Source: JACCZR01 sp963830065
Lineage (GTDB): Bacteria; Actinomycetota; Thermoleophilia; Solirubrobacterales; Thermoleophilaceae
Assembly (NCBI GenBank): GCA_963830065.1
Contig: CAWHLA010000009.1
Coordinates: 124,001 to 188,000 of the forward strand
Length of the DNA: 64,000 nucleotides
Direction: 5' to 3'
Under the pieces are notes generated by a model. The model had not been told where the DNA came from, ran no database searches, and saw only the letters and a program-made list of their open reading frames with translations. Shown here one piece after another: positions 38,163 to 46,549 of this stretch. The position numbers and the translations under genes were made by a program. The first letter of the stretch is position 1, and each line of letters opens with the position of its first letter.

Positions 38163-38815
38163 TCGTCGTTCTCGACGGCTGAGACCGTCTTCTTCGCCCA
38201 CTCCTCTGGAGTGACCTCGGTCCACCCGGAGGTGTCGAGATGCCGGCCGTAGGTCTCCTTGGTGTCGTCGAGCATGTCGGTCTTCACGCCCGGCGTGACC
38301 ATGTGCGTCACGCCCACGCCGGTGCCCTTGAGCTCGCGGCGCAGCGACTCGCTGAAGGCAACGACGGCGGACTTGCTCGCCGCGTATGTGGTCGCCGCCG
38401 GGAAGTACGCGTAGCCGGAGATGCTGGCGTTGTTGACGATCCAGCCGTGCCCGCGCTCGACCATCCCCGGCAGCGCCAGCTTGGTCAGGTGCACGACCGC
38501 GTTGACGTTGACCTGGAACATCGCGTAGATGTCGTCGGTGTCCTGCTCCTCGAGCAGGCCGCCGGTCATCAAGCCGGCGTTGTTGAACAGGACGTCGACC
38601 TTCTCTTCGAGCCCGGCCCACGATGCCTCGATCGATTCCTGGGAGGACATGTCCATCCGCACCGGCACCAGGCCGCCGGGGTCCTCCACCTTCTCCGGAG
38701 AGCGGGCGCCGGCCAGAACCCGCGTCCCGGGGCGCTTCGCGACCTCCTCGGCCAGGGCGCGGCCGATGCCGCGATTGGCGCCGGTGATCAGGATGGTGGA
38801 GTCGCTCAGGTCCAT
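38036..38815 (-). CDS. Short-chain dehydrogenase/reductase (SDR)
   Basis: 259 residues. Cofactor motif ILITGANRGIGRALAEEVA (TGxxxGIG, ~8-26), the DVLFNNAGL strand, and the catalytic set Ser (NNASISGYAYF) and YAASKSAV (YxxxK) are intact; PGVKTDML follows. NADP preference is plausible from the Arg in AGARSP. The substrate is unknown; neighbours suggest lipid metabolism. ATG 38815 is chosen by the start of the Rossmann strand. The gene faces, and overlaps by 127 bp, the cyclopropane synthase gene. Confidence 0.88.
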   Translation of the reverse strand: MDLSDSTILITGANRGIGRALAEEVAKRPGTRVLAGARSPEKVEDPGGLVPVRMDMSSQESIEASWAGLEEKVDVLFNNAGLMTGGLLEEQDTDDIYAMFQVNVNAVVHLTKLALPGMVERGHGWIVNNASISGYAYFPAATTYAASKSAVVAFSESLRRELKGTGVGVTHMVTPGVKTDMLDDTKETYGRHLDTSGWTEVTPEEWAKKTVSAVENDDHIVGPGGRIAVAKLASRGPAFVLDAITGSGFTRAKRPSSEG

Positions 38816-38821
38816 TAGCCT
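38816..38821 (+). promoter_or_regulatory. Putative -10 element (TAGCCT) for the MBL-fold gene
   Basis: TAGCCT lies 7 nt before ATG 38829 and directly abuts the divergent SDR start codon, so the two genes share a gap of only 13 nt. Confidence 0.45.
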
Positions 38822-38828
38822 CGCCACG

Positions 38829-39536
38829 ATGGCAGAGCCCATCGAGGTGGCGGAAGGTGTCTGGCGGGTTACGGCCGGCTTCCCTCTGAAGATGAATGTC
38901 TTCCTCGTGCGAGAGGGCGCGGGCGTCGCGGTCTTCGACTCCGGCCACAAGCAGATGGGCGAGGCGGTGCGTCAGGCGGCGGACTCCAAGGGTGGGGCGA
39001 CCCGGGTGGTATTGGGCAACGCGCACGCCGACCATCGCGGGGGGGCGAAGGCGATCGGCGCGCCGGTCCACTGCCACCCCGACGAGCGCTCCGACGTCGA
39101 GGGCGACGGCGGGGTCCACTACTTCGACTTCGGCAAGCTGCCGTTCTTCGCCCGCCCGCTCACTCCCCGGCTGATGGGCTCGTGGGACGCCGGGCCGCTG
39201 GAGGTGGCGGGCACAGTCTCCGAGGGCGATGCCGTGGGCGACTTCGAGGTGGTCCACCTGCCTGGGCACGGTCCGGGCTGCATCGGGCTGTGGCGGGAGC
39301 GCGACCGCCTGGCGTTGAGCAACGACTGCTTCGCCCTGTTCGACCCGGCCCTGCCCCGAGCGGGCAAGCCCCGCATCCCGCACGCGGCCTTCAACTGGTC
39401 GACGGAGCAGTGCCGCGAGTCGGTGACGAAGCTGGCAGCCCTGACCCCGGCGGTGTGCTGGCCGGGGCACTTCGGGCCGCTCGAAGGCGACGTGGCCGGG
39501 CAGTTGCAGCCTCTCGAGAGGGTGGCCGACCGCTGA
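38829..39536 (+). CDS. Metallo-beta-lactamase-fold protein with altered metal motif
   Basis: 235 residues. The MBL core is visible: strands MNVFLVREGAGVAVFDSG, then GNAHADHRGGAKAIGAPVHCHPDE, VVHLPGHGPGCIGLW and LALSNDCFALF. The canonical HxHxDH metal motif reads NAHADH (Asn64 replaces the first His), which would remove a zinc-1 ligand; the remaining His66, Asp68, His69 and later His are kept. It may be a one-metal or altered-specificity enzyme. Substrate unknown. Confidence 0.78.
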   Translation: MAEPIEVAEGVWRVTAGFPLKMNVFLVREGAGVAVFDSGHKQMGEAVRQAADSKGGATRVVLGNAHADHRGGAKAIGAPVHCHPDERSDVEGDGGVHYFDFGKLPFFARPLTPRLMGSWDAGPLEVAGTVSEGDAVGDFEVVHLPGHGPGCIGLWRERDRLALSNDCFALFDPALPRAGKPRIPHAAFNWSTEQCRESVTKLAALTPAVCWPGHFGPLEGDVAGQLQPLERVADR

Positions 39537-39545
39537 CGTGCCGTC

Positions 39546-40346
39546 TCAGCCTCGCGTGCTGACGCCGGCGGCGGGGCTTCCATTGGCGCCCGGCTGCCCG
39601 GCGACCTCGAGCAGTGGCTTGACCAGGTCCATCGGCAACGGGAAGACGATCGTGGAGTTCTGGTCGGCTCCCAGCTCGGACAGAGTCTGCAGATAGCGCA
39701 GCTGTAGGGCGGCGGGGCTGCGACTCATGATCTCCGCCGCTCCCGCCAGCTTCTCGGCGGCCTGGTACTCGCCCTCGGCGTTGATGATCTTTGCCCGCCG
39801 CTCACGCTCGGCCTCGGCCTGGCGGGCCATGGCGCGCTGCATTCCCTCAGGGATCTCAACATCCTTGATCTCGACGGTCGAGACCTTGATGCCCCAGGGT
39901 TCCGTGTGCTCATCGATGATCTTCTGAAGGTCGTCGTTGAGGCGGACTCGCTCGGCCAGCAGCTGGTCGAGCTCCGCCCTGCCGAGCACAGATCGAAGCG
40001 TGGTCTGAGCAATCTGCGAGGTCGCCGTGGAAAAGCTCTCGACGTCAACGACGGCCTTGGTGGGCTCAATCACGCGAAAGTAGGCCACCGCGTTGACGCG
40101 CGCGGGCACGTTGTCACGGGTGATGACCTCCTGGGGCGGGATGGTCAGCGTCACCGTCCGCAGATCGACGCGGACCATGCGGTCGACCAGCGGAACGAGC
40201 ACCACCAGCCCTGGGCCCCTGGCACCCCTGAGCCTGCCGACTCGAAACACGACGGCCCGCTCGTACTCGCGTAGCACTCGGACCGACAGTGCTGCGGTCG
40301 CCAAGACCAACAGGGCCACTGCAATGGCAAAGATCACTTCTCCCAC
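39546..40346 (-). CDS. SPFH/stomatin (slipin) family membrane protein
   Basis: 266 residues. One N-terminal membrane hairpin (~4-24, IFAIAVALLVLATAALSV), then REYERAVVFRVGRL, GPGLVVLVPLVDRMVRVDLR, and the band-7 core with QEVITRDNVPARVNAVAYFRV. It ends with a coiled-coil stretch rich in Arg/Glu (AMARQAEAERERRAKIINAEGE). SPFH proteins form ring-like cages on membrane domains, often controlling proteases. It overlaps the preceding Cys-module gene by 13 bp, which places it third in the qNOR operon. GTG 40346 is preferred; GTG 40337 is possible. Confidence 0.88.
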   Translation of the reverse strand: MGEVIFAIAVALLVLATAALSVRVLREYERAVVFRVGRLRGARGPGLVVLVPLVDRMVRVDLRTVTLTIPPQEVITRDNVPARVNAVAYFRVIEPTKAVVDVESFSTATSQIAQTTLRSVLGRAELDQLLAERVRLNDDLQKIIDEHTEPWGIKVSTVEIKDVEIPEGMQRAMARQAEAERERRAKIINAEGEYQAAEKLAGAAEIMSRSPAALQLRYLQTLSELGADQNSTIVFPLPMDLVKPLLEVAGQPGANGSPAAGVSTRG

Positions 40347-40921
40347 CCCCAGGTGGTTCGGGATTTGCGCTGCAGCCGCAGGCCATGTGACGGGCTGGGC
40401 GCTGGAAAGTTGGCCGGCGTGCCCCGGAAGGCGGCGCTCAGGCGCCAGGCGCTCACGACGATCAGGGAGGCGAGGGCCAAGAGCGCCGCCAGATCGGCGG
40501 CCGCCGGGTGGCGAACTGCCGCGATGACCACGATCAGCCCCGCCAGCACCACTGGTATCAACGCGATGCCGCGGTGGAAGCGCCCGGCTTCGGAGTGGGG
40601 CCATGGGTCGAGCGCCCGAACGACTTCACGCCCGCGGTCTGAGTCGGTGCAGCGCTCCTTGATCGGGCAGCCGTTACAGACGTGGGCCTTCGCCCGGTAG
40701 CGGACGACACGCTGCTGGTGGTCGTACTCGTGAGGCCAGAGGTGTTCGCCCTCGGGGCATACCCAGTGGTCGTGCTGGGAGTCGTAGGCAAAGCCGGCCG
40801 TGCGGTAGGCCTGCGCGCGGTCGTGGGTGAGGCGAGCCAGGCCGTCAAGGCCCCAGGCAACGCAAAGGAGCATGAGCGCATACGCGCCGGCGAGAAGCAC
40901 TTCGGTGTCCAGTGCGCTCAT
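40334..40921 (-). CDS. Membrane protein carrying a transposase-type four-cysteine module
   Basis: 195 residues. Helix 1 is ~6-28; helices 2 and 3 are ~118-137 and ~141-162. Between them is a cytosolic or external loop with Cys55 (VCPEG), Cys82, Cys85 and Cys91 (CNGCPIKERC) and RYRAKAHV before them. This arrangement closely resembles the zinc-ribbon-like region of IS4/IS1182 DDE transposases (CPxG ... CxxCPLKxxC), but no DDE catalytic core is present, so it is not a transposase. It is translationally coupled to norB (ATGA) and to the SPFH gene. Metal binding or NO sensing is only a guess. Confidence 0.7.
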   Translation of the reverse strand: MSALDTEVLLAGAYALMLLCVAWGLDGLARLTHDRAQAYRTAGFAYDSQHDHWVCPEGEHLWPHEYDHQQRVVRYRAKAHVCNGCPIKERCTDSDRGREVVRALDPWPHSEAGRFHRGIALIPVVLAGLIVVIAAVRHPAAADLAALLALASLIVVSAWRLSAAFRGTPANFPAPSPSHGLRLQRKSRTTWGWEK

Positions 40922-43248
40922 GGGCTCGTCTGCCCGGCTGCAGCTGCCTCTTCGGCCCCTGCCTTGGCCACGCCGGCCGGCTCCGTGATCTCGGTGAACA
41001 GGATGTCCTCCGGCTCGTCGCGCGTCACGCGCTTGACCGTGTGGCGGATGCCGAGGTAGGCGATGTAGAGCACCGGCCCCGCCCCACCCACGATGAAGAT
41101 GATGTCGCCCGGCAGCCGCAGCCACTCGATGATGGTGTTGGTCTCGTTGCTCAGGAACTTGAGCTCGCGCGCCTCGAAGTAGCCGTCGTCGACCGATTTG
41201 TAGAGCTGCAGGATCCCCAAGGGGAGCAGCGTGGCGAAGCACATCCAGGCGAGCCCGATGTTGGTGGACCAGAAGCTGATGCGCGCCCACTTCTCCGGCC
41301 ACTTGTCAGCCGGGATGATGTATCGCAGGCAGAACATCGCCAGCCCGATGGCCAGCATGCCGTAGACGCCCATCATCGCCGCGTGACCGTGGTTGGCGGT
41401 CAGCGCCGTGCCGATCTCGTAGTAGGAGACCACGGGCAGATTGACGAGGAAGCCGAAGATGCCGGCGCCGAGGAAGTTCCAGAAGCCGACGGCCACCAGG
41501 AACATGACCGCCCACCGGTGAGGAAACGGCGTCTTGGAGCGTGACTCCTGCGCGGCGCCGAGTTGCAGGAAGCTCCAGGCCTCGACCGTGAGGAAGGTCA
41601 GCGGGATCACCTCCAAGGCGCTGAAGAAAGCGCCGAGTGCCATGTGCTCGGCCGGCTCACCGGAGAAGTAGAGGTGGTGCATCGTTCCGATCACCCCTCC
41701 GGCGGAGTAGAGGAGGATGTCCAGGAAGACCACGGTGAGCGCCACCTTCTCCCGCACCACGCCCAGCAGAACGAACATGTAAGCGACCATCACCGTGGTG
41801 AAGAGCTCCAGGAAGTCCTCGACCCACAGGTGGACCACCCAGAAGCGCCAGAACTCGGTGACGGTGAAGTGGTCGCCCGTGCGTGCGATCAAGCCGACCG
41901 CATAGAAGGCCGGGATGGCCAGCGCGGCCAGGAAGAACAGCCACGGCATGTTGCCGCGGTGCTCCCCCCGCAGCCGCCCGCGCAGGACGCGGTACAGCAT
42001 GAACACCCAGACGAAGAGGCCGACGGCCAGCAGCACCTGGAAGAGGCGAGCAAGGTCGAGGTATTCGAAGCCCTGCAGGCCGAACCAGTTGCTCGCACCG
42101 TCGGTGAGCACGCCATGTACACCCAGAAATGAGCCGATGAGCGTGCCGAACACGACCACCGCCAGCGCTCCGAGCAGGGCAAAGGCGAGCTTGCCCTGGT
42201 GCTTGGGCTCGCGCTTGGCGATCATGGGCGCGAGGAAGATCCCAGCGGCCACGAACGACGTGGCGACCCAGAACAGCGCCAACTGCACGTGCCAGGTGCG
42301 CATCAGGTTGTACGGGAAGATCTCGGCCAGGTCGAAGCCGAAGAAGCTGTCGATCTCAGCGCGGTAGTGCTGGCTGGCAGCCCCCACAACGGTCTGGAGC
42401 AGGAACAGAGCGCCCATCACGAAGAAGAACCACGCGCATGCGCGCTGGGCCGGAGTAAGCGCCACGTCGCCCGGGGCGCGGAAGGAGAGAGTCGCCTGTT
42501 CACGCCCGTGCCAGCCCAGAAAGCGCCAGCGCCCGAAGACGCCGAACAGGATGCCGATGCCGCCGAGCAGCGCGATCAACGAGAGCACGCTCCACACCAC
42601 CACGTTGGCCGTGGGACGGTTGTTCACGCGGGGCTCTGGCGGCCAGTTGTTGGTGTAGGAGTAGTTGTGCCCGGGTCGGTCCGTTGCGGCGGCCCACGCC
42701 GTCCAGCCGAAGAACGCCGTCAGCTGGCGGAGCTCCTCGCGGTCCGTGATCGCGTCGGGTCGCAGCCCGCGCTTGGACGTCGGCTCGGAGAAGTAACGGC
42801 TGTAGTAGCCGACCAGCCGGCGATGGGCGTCTGACCGCGACGCCGACAGCTGGAGTGTTCCCGACCGCTCGTGGTAGCGGTTTCGCCGGAAGTCGTCGAT
42901 GGTGCGCCGGGTGGCGCTGTCGGACCCGGCGGCGCCGTAGCTGCGCCTGACGAGGTCCGAAGAGCGGCGCAGGTAGTCGGCGGTGAAGTCGGGCCCCAAG
43001 TAGGCCCCGTGGCCGAAGACCGAGCCGTACTCCATGAGCCCGTTGTGCAGGAAGGTCTGCTGACCCTTCTGCACGTCCTCGGCGGTGAAGAGCGTCTGGC
43101 CACGAACGTCGACCACTCGCTGGGGGATCGGCGGCTTGGCGTCGTAGGTGCGGTAAGCCAGAAGGCCCAGCACGAAGAAGCCGAAGAGCACCACCAGCAG
43201 CACCGCTTGAACCCAACCCTTCGACACCAGAAGCTCGCGACGCTTCAC
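40918..43248 (-). CDS. norB: Quinol-dependent nitric oxide reductase (qNOR)
   Basis: 776 residues, the length of the single-chain quinol enzyme. An N-terminal helix and ~200-residue extracytoplasmic domain (GQQTFLHNGLMEYGSVFGHGAYLGPDF) replace NorC. About 13 further helices carry the heme-copper-oxidase ligands: TWHVQLALFWVATSF, WVVHLWVEDFLELFTTVM, GTMHHLYFSG and ANHGHAAMMGVYGML. It reduces 2 NO to N2O using quinol. No denitrification genes besides it are seen, so NO detoxification is the likely role. GTG 43248 lies 8 nt from a TAGGCT element. Confidence 0.94.
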   Translation of the reverse strand: MKRRELLVSKGWVQAVLLVVLFGFFVLGLLAYRTYDAKPPIPQRVVDVRGQTLFTAEDVQKGQQTFLHNGLMEYGSVFGHGAYLGPDFTADYLRRSSDLVRRSYGAAGSDSATRRTIDDFRRNRYHERSGTLQLSASRSDAHRRLVGYYSRYFSEPTSKRGLRPDAITDREELRQLTAFFGWTAWAAATDRPGHNYSYTNNWPPEPRVNNRPTANVVVWSVLSLIALLGGIGILFGVFGRWRFLGWHGREQATLSFRAPGDVALTPAQRACAWFFFVMGALFLLQTVVGAASQHYRAEIDSFFGFDLAEIFPYNLMRTWHVQLALFWVATSFVAAGIFLAPMIAKREPKHQGKLAFALLGALAVVVFGTLIGSFLGVHGVLTDGASNWFGLQGFEYLDLARLFQVLLAVGLFVWVFMLYRVLRGRLRGEHRGNMPWLFFLAALAIPAFYAVGLIARTGDHFTVTEFWRFWVVHLWVEDFLELFTTVMVAYMFVLLGVVREKVALTVVFLDILLYSAGGVIGTMHHLYFSGEPAEHMALGAFFSALEVIPLTFLTVEAWSFLQLGAAQESRSKTPFPHRWAVMFLVAVGFWNFLGAGIFGFLVNLPVVSYYEIGTALTANHGHAAMMGVYGMLAIGLAMFCLRYIIPADKWPEKWARISFWSTNIGLAWMCFATLLPLGILQLYKSVDDGYFEARELKFLSNETNTIIEWLRLPGDIIFIVGGAGPVLYIAYLGIRHTVKRVTRDEPEDILFTEITEPAGVAKAGAEEAAAAGQTSP

Positions 43249-43256
43249 GGGTCGCC

Positions 43257-43297
43257 AGCCTAAATCGGGCCCTTACCGCCTGGCAACTCCTTAGGGT
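43257..43297. promoter_or_regulatory. Divergent leaderless-type promoters of norB and the serine hydrolase gene
   Basis: Minus strand: TAGGCT at 43257-43262, 8 nt before GTG 43248. Plus strand: TAGGGT at 43292-43297, 8 nt before ATG 43306. The 57-bp gap shows no TTGAT-N4-ATCAA (FNR/DNR) or obvious NsrR-type palindrome, so NO regulation cannot be read from sequence. Confidence 0.45.
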
Positions 43298-43305
43298 GGG
43301 AACGC

Positions 43306-44442
43306 ATGCGCGCGTCCCGGGCCGTAGCGGCCACTCTCCTCGTGGCCGCCCTGGCTCTGGTGCCCGAAGCACCGGCGTCCGGCGCCACCAGCGGCCGCCT
43401 GAAGCGCCAGATGAGCGCGCTCCTCGAGGCCAAGGGGGGACCCCCCGGCGTCATCGTGACCATCCGGCGCGGCCGGCAGACCACCGTCCTCAGCGGAGGG
43501 CGCGGCCTGATCGGGAGCAATCGCCGGCCCCGCTTTCGCGATCACATGCGCCTGGCGAGCGTGGCCAAGGCGTTCAACGGGGCGGTCGCGCTGCGCCTGG
43601 TGGGCGACCGGAGGCTGAGCCTGAACGACACGGTCGGCAAGCTCCGGCCCGACCTGCCGGCCGCCTGGCACGGCGTCACCCTCCGCCGCCTGCTCAACCA
43701 CACCAGCGGGCTGCCCGACTACACGAAGTCCCAGCCCTTCTTCGACCAGCTGGAGCAAGACCCGGGGGGCTTCGTGGCGCCGAGCGAGATCGTCTCCTGG
43801 GTTGCGCGCGATCCGCTGGACTTTCCGCCCGGCGCTCGCTACGGATACTCGAACACCGACAACGTCGTCATCGGGCTCATAGCGGAGAGGGTGACCGGCC
43901 GCTCCTACGCGAGCCTGCTGCGCAGCTTCGTCTTCCGGCGGCTGAGGCTGAACGCGACGAGCTTCCCCAGCGGCACTGCGCTGCCGGGCCCGTTCATCCA
44001 CGGCTACAGCCCCGGGGCCGACGGCTTCTACACCGACCTCAGCACGCTGATCAGCGCATCCGGGGCGTGGGCCTCGGGCGCAGTGGTGTCGACCCCGAGG
44101 GACCTGGGCGCGTTCATCCGGGGCAACCTCGGAGGACGGCTGTTCCCGCGCCGGCTGCGGCGTGACCAGCTGCGCTTCGTGCGCGGCGGCAGCTCCGATC
44201 CTCCCGGCCCGGGCACCAATTCTGCGGGCCTCGCCATCTTCAGCTACCGCACCAAGTGCGGGACGATGTACGGGCACACCGGCAGCTTCCCGGGCTACGC
44301 ACAGTTCGCCGCGGCCTCCCGTCACGGGACTCGCTCGGTCACCTCGTCGATCAACGTCGCGGGTCCCCCGCTCGGCAGCGAGCTGCTGGCCAAGCTGCGC
44401 GCGATGCAGCGCACCTTGGTCTGTGAAGCGCTGAAGCGCTGA
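43306..44442 (+). CDS. Exported serine hydrolase, beta-lactamase/DD-peptidase family
   Basis: 378 residues. Signal peptide ~1-27 (VAATLLVAALALVPEAPASGA). Active-site set of the class C/DD-peptidase fold: SVAK (Ser85, Lys88), YSN (Tyr181-Asn183) and HTG near residue 324 in place of KTG. LLNHTSGLPDYT and GARYGYSNTDNVVIGL are typical. It probably acts on peptidoglycan peptides or as an esterase outside the cell; beta-lactam resistance is not implied. It is unrelated to norB, which is divergent. Confidence 0.88.
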   Translation: MRASRAVAATLLVAALALVPEAPASGATSGRLKRQMSALLEAKGGPPGVIVTIRRGRQTTVLSGGRGLIGSNRRPRFRDHMRLASVAKAFNGAVALRLVGDRRLSLNDTVGKLRPDLPAAWHGVTLRRLLNHTSGLPDYTKSQPFFDQLEQDPGGFVAPSEIVSWVARDPLDFPPGARYGYSNTDNVVIGLIAERVTGRSYASLLRSFVFRRLRLNATSFPSGTALPGPFIHGYSPGADGFYTDLSTLISASGAWASGAVVSTPRDLGAFIRGNLGGRLFPRRLRRDQLRFVRGGSSDPPGPGTNSAGLAIFSYRTKCGTMYGHTGSFPGYAQFAAASRHGTRSVTSSINVAGPPLGSELLAKLRAMQRTLVCEALKR

Positions 44443-44458
44443 CGCGCTAACCAACCAA

Positions 44459-44464
44459 TAGCGT
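44459..44464 (+). promoter_or_regulatory. Putative -10 element (TAGCGT) for the first APC permease
   Basis: TAGCGT lies 8 nt before ATG 44473. An AT-rich patch for this genome (AACCAACCAA) precedes it. It probably starts the permease-peptide-permease-TrkA gene group. Confidence 0.45.
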
Positions 44465-44472
44465 TCCGGCCC

Positions 44473-46374
44473 ATGGCCGAGTACAGGCCCAAGGGTCAGG
44501 GCCTCGAGCGAGTGCTCGGCACGGGTGCCCTCTTCTCAACCGCCTACGGCAACGTGGGCAGCTCGATCTACTACGCCCTCGGCTTGGTGGCGATCTACGC
44601 CGCGGGCGCCACCCCGATCGTCTTCGTGATCGCCGGGCTGATCTTCGCCGCCACGGCCGCCACCTACGCCGAGGCCACGACCATGTACCCCGAGGCCGGC
44701 GGCTCGGCCTCCTTCTCGCGGCGGGCGTTCAACGAGTTCTGGTCCTTCTTCGCCGGCTGGGGCCAGATGCTCACCTACATCGTCACGATCTCGATCTCGG
44801 CCTTCTTCGTGCCGCACTACCTCGGGGTCTTCTGGGAGCCGCTGGGCGAGTCCCCGGCGGACATCATCGGCGGCATCCTGATCGTGGTCACGCTGGGCGT
44901 GCTCAACGTGGTCGGGGTCCAGGAGTCGGCCGGCGTGAACATCTTCTTCGCGGTCGCCGACTTCCTCACCCAGGTTCTGCTGGTGGTGGTGGGGGTGGTG
45001 CTGGTGCTCGACCCCGACCTGCTCCTGCATCAGATCCATTTCGGCTCGGTGCCCACCTGGAGCGACTTCCTGATCGCGATCCCGGTGGGCATGGTCGCCT
45101 ACACCGGTATCGAGACGATCTCCAACCTGGCCGAGGAGGCACGCGACTACAAGAAGACGATCCCGCGCGGCATCGGCTTGGTGGTGGGCGCGGTGGCCGT
45201 GATCTACGTCTTCCTGCCGGCCATCGCGCTGTCGGTGATGCCAGTCAAGGACGGCACGACGGCACTGGCCAAGCCGCAGGAGCAAGGCGGCTTCGCCGAC
45301 GACCCGATTCTGGGCGTCGTAGAGAACATCGACCTGGGCCCGCTGCAGGGGCCCGCCCATATCTACGTGGGCGTGCTGGCGGCCACGATCCTGTTCATCG
45401 CCACCAACGCGGGGCTGATCGGCGTCTCGCGGCTGACCTACTCGATGGGCCAGCACCGCCAGCTCCCCGAGGGGCTGCGCAAGCTCCATCCGCGCTTCCG
45501 CACCCCGTACGTGGCCATCGCCGTCTTCGGGACGATCGCCTGCGTCGCCATCTTGCCAGGCCAGGCCGACTTCCTGGGCACGATCTACGCCTTCGGCGCC
45601 ATGCTCTCGTTCACGATGGCGCACGGGGCCGTCACCTGGCTGCGTTGGAAGCACCCCGAGGTCGACCGGCCCTGGAAGAGCCCCGGCGCAGTGCGCATCG
45701 GCGGGCGGGAGCTCCCGGTGCTGGCGGTGCTCGGCGGGCTGGGCACTGGCATCGCCTTCGTGGTGGTGACGGTGCTCGACGTCCGGGTGCTGATCTCCGG
45801 CGTGGTGTGGCTGACCATCGGGATCACGGCCTACGTGCTGTATCGGCGCAACCAGAAGCTGCCTCTGACCGAGACCCGGAAGGTGGTGATGCCCAAGCCC
45901 GCCGTCGAGCACGAGGTCGAGTACGAGTCGGTGCTGGTGGCCTTCGAGGACGGCCGTTACAGCGCCGGAGCGGTGGACACCGCGGTCCGGCTCGCCGCCC
46001 GCCGCCGGCGGGGCATCCACATACTGGTCACGATCACCGTCCCTGCCAACGCGCCGATCGACGCGACGATGCCCGAGCAGGAGTCGCTCGCGGCCGCGGC
46101 GGTGGACTCGGCCCGCGTGCGCGGGGGAAGAAGGGTGACCGGCCACTGGGAGAAGGTGCGCGCCGGCGAGGCGGGACGCCGGATCCTCCAGGAGGCGCGG
46201 GAGATCAAGGCGCGCGCGATCGTGATGAGCGTGCCGCCGAAGCGCACCGGGTCCTCGCTGCTGGGCCGAACGGCCGAGACGGTCCTGTCCGACCGGCCCT
46301 GCCGGGTGATCATCGACTCCACCCCCGCGGACGTGGAGCGCCGGGAGGCGGAGAAGGCGGGCGTTCCGGCCTAA
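44473..46374 (+). CDS. APC superfamily permease with C-terminal UspA-like domain (first copy)
   Basis: 633 residues. About 12 helices cover ~20-460, starting TAYGNVGSSIYYALGLVAIYAAGATPIVF; LIAIPVGMVAYTGIETISNLAEEARD and FIATNAGLIGVSRLTYSMGQHRQLP are typical of the APC family. From ~485 to ~620 is a UspA-like domain (YESVLVAFEDGRYSAGAVDTAVRLAA, ILQEAREIKARAIVMSVPPKRTGSSLLG). With TrkA-type RCK genes downstream, potassium or another cation-linked transport is suspected rather than amino-acid uptake. Confidence 0.85.
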   Translation: MAEYRPKGQGLERVLGTGALFSTAYGNVGSSIYYALGLVAIYAAGATPIVFVIAGLIFAATAATYAEATTMYPEAGGSASFSRRAFNEFWSFFAGWGQMLTYIVTISISAFFVPHYLGVFWEPLGESPADIIGGILIVVTLGVLNVVGVQESAGVNIFFAVADFLTQVLLVVVGVVLVLDPDLLLHQIHFGSVPTWSDFLIAIPVGMVAYTGIETISNLAEEARDYKKTIPRGIGLVVGAVAVIYVFLPAIALSVMPVKDGTTALAKPQEQGGFADDPILGVVENIDLGPLQGPAHIYVGVLAATILFIATNAGLIGVSRLTYSMGQHRQLPEGLRKLHPRFRTPYVAIAVFGTIACVAILPGQADFLGTIYAFGAMLSFTMAHGAVTWLRWKHPEVDRPWKSPGAVRIGGRELPVLAVLGGLGTGIAFVVVTVLDVRVLISGVVWLTIGITAYVLYRRNQKLPLTETRKVVMPKPAVEHEVEYESVLVAFEDGRYSAGAVDTAVRLAARRRRGIHILVTITVPANAPIDATMPEQESLAAAAVDSARVRGGRRVTGHWEKVRAGEAGRRILQEAREIKARAIVMSVPPKRTGSSLLGRTAETVLSDRPCRVIIDSTPADVERREAEKAGVPA

Positions 46375-46384
46375 GATTTCGCTT

Positions 46385-46549
46385 GTGCAGCGCGTCCTCT
46401 CGGCCCTGATCCTCGTGCTGGGGGTGGCGATGATGGCGAGCACGATCGCGCGCGGCGGCGGTGTGGTCCTCGGCACGGTGCTCGGGGCGGCCTTCGTGAT
46501 CATCGGTGGCGGGCGGCTGTGGATCTCCCGCGCCACCAGCGCGCGATGA
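46385..46549 (+). CDS. 54-residue membrane peptide between two permease genes
   Basis: GTG 46385 to TGA 46547-46549: a short basic start, then two hydrophobic helices (VLSALILVLGVAMMAS and VVLGTVLGAAFVIIGG) separated by ARGG, and a basic end (RLWISRATSAR). TAAGAT at 46372-46377 lies 7 nt before the GTG in the leaderless arrangement. The stop overlaps the ATG of the second permease (ATGA), which strongly suggests that it is translated. No family recognised; possibly a small subunit or regulator of the permeases. Confidence 0.65.
   Translation: MQRVLSALILVLGVAMMASTIARGGGVVLGTVLGAAFVIIGGGRLWISRATSAR

Noticed and set aside
40334..40921. Transposase remnant / insertion sequence
   Set aside because: Three membrane helices, no DDE core, no inverted repeats, and 4-nt and 13-nt coupling to both neighbours argue for a functional membrane protein rather than an IS fragment.
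43249..43305. FNR/DNR or NsrR operator upstream of norB
   Set aside because: No TTGAT-N4-ATCAA-like palindrome or AT-rich NsrR dyad could be seen in this short GC-rich gap.
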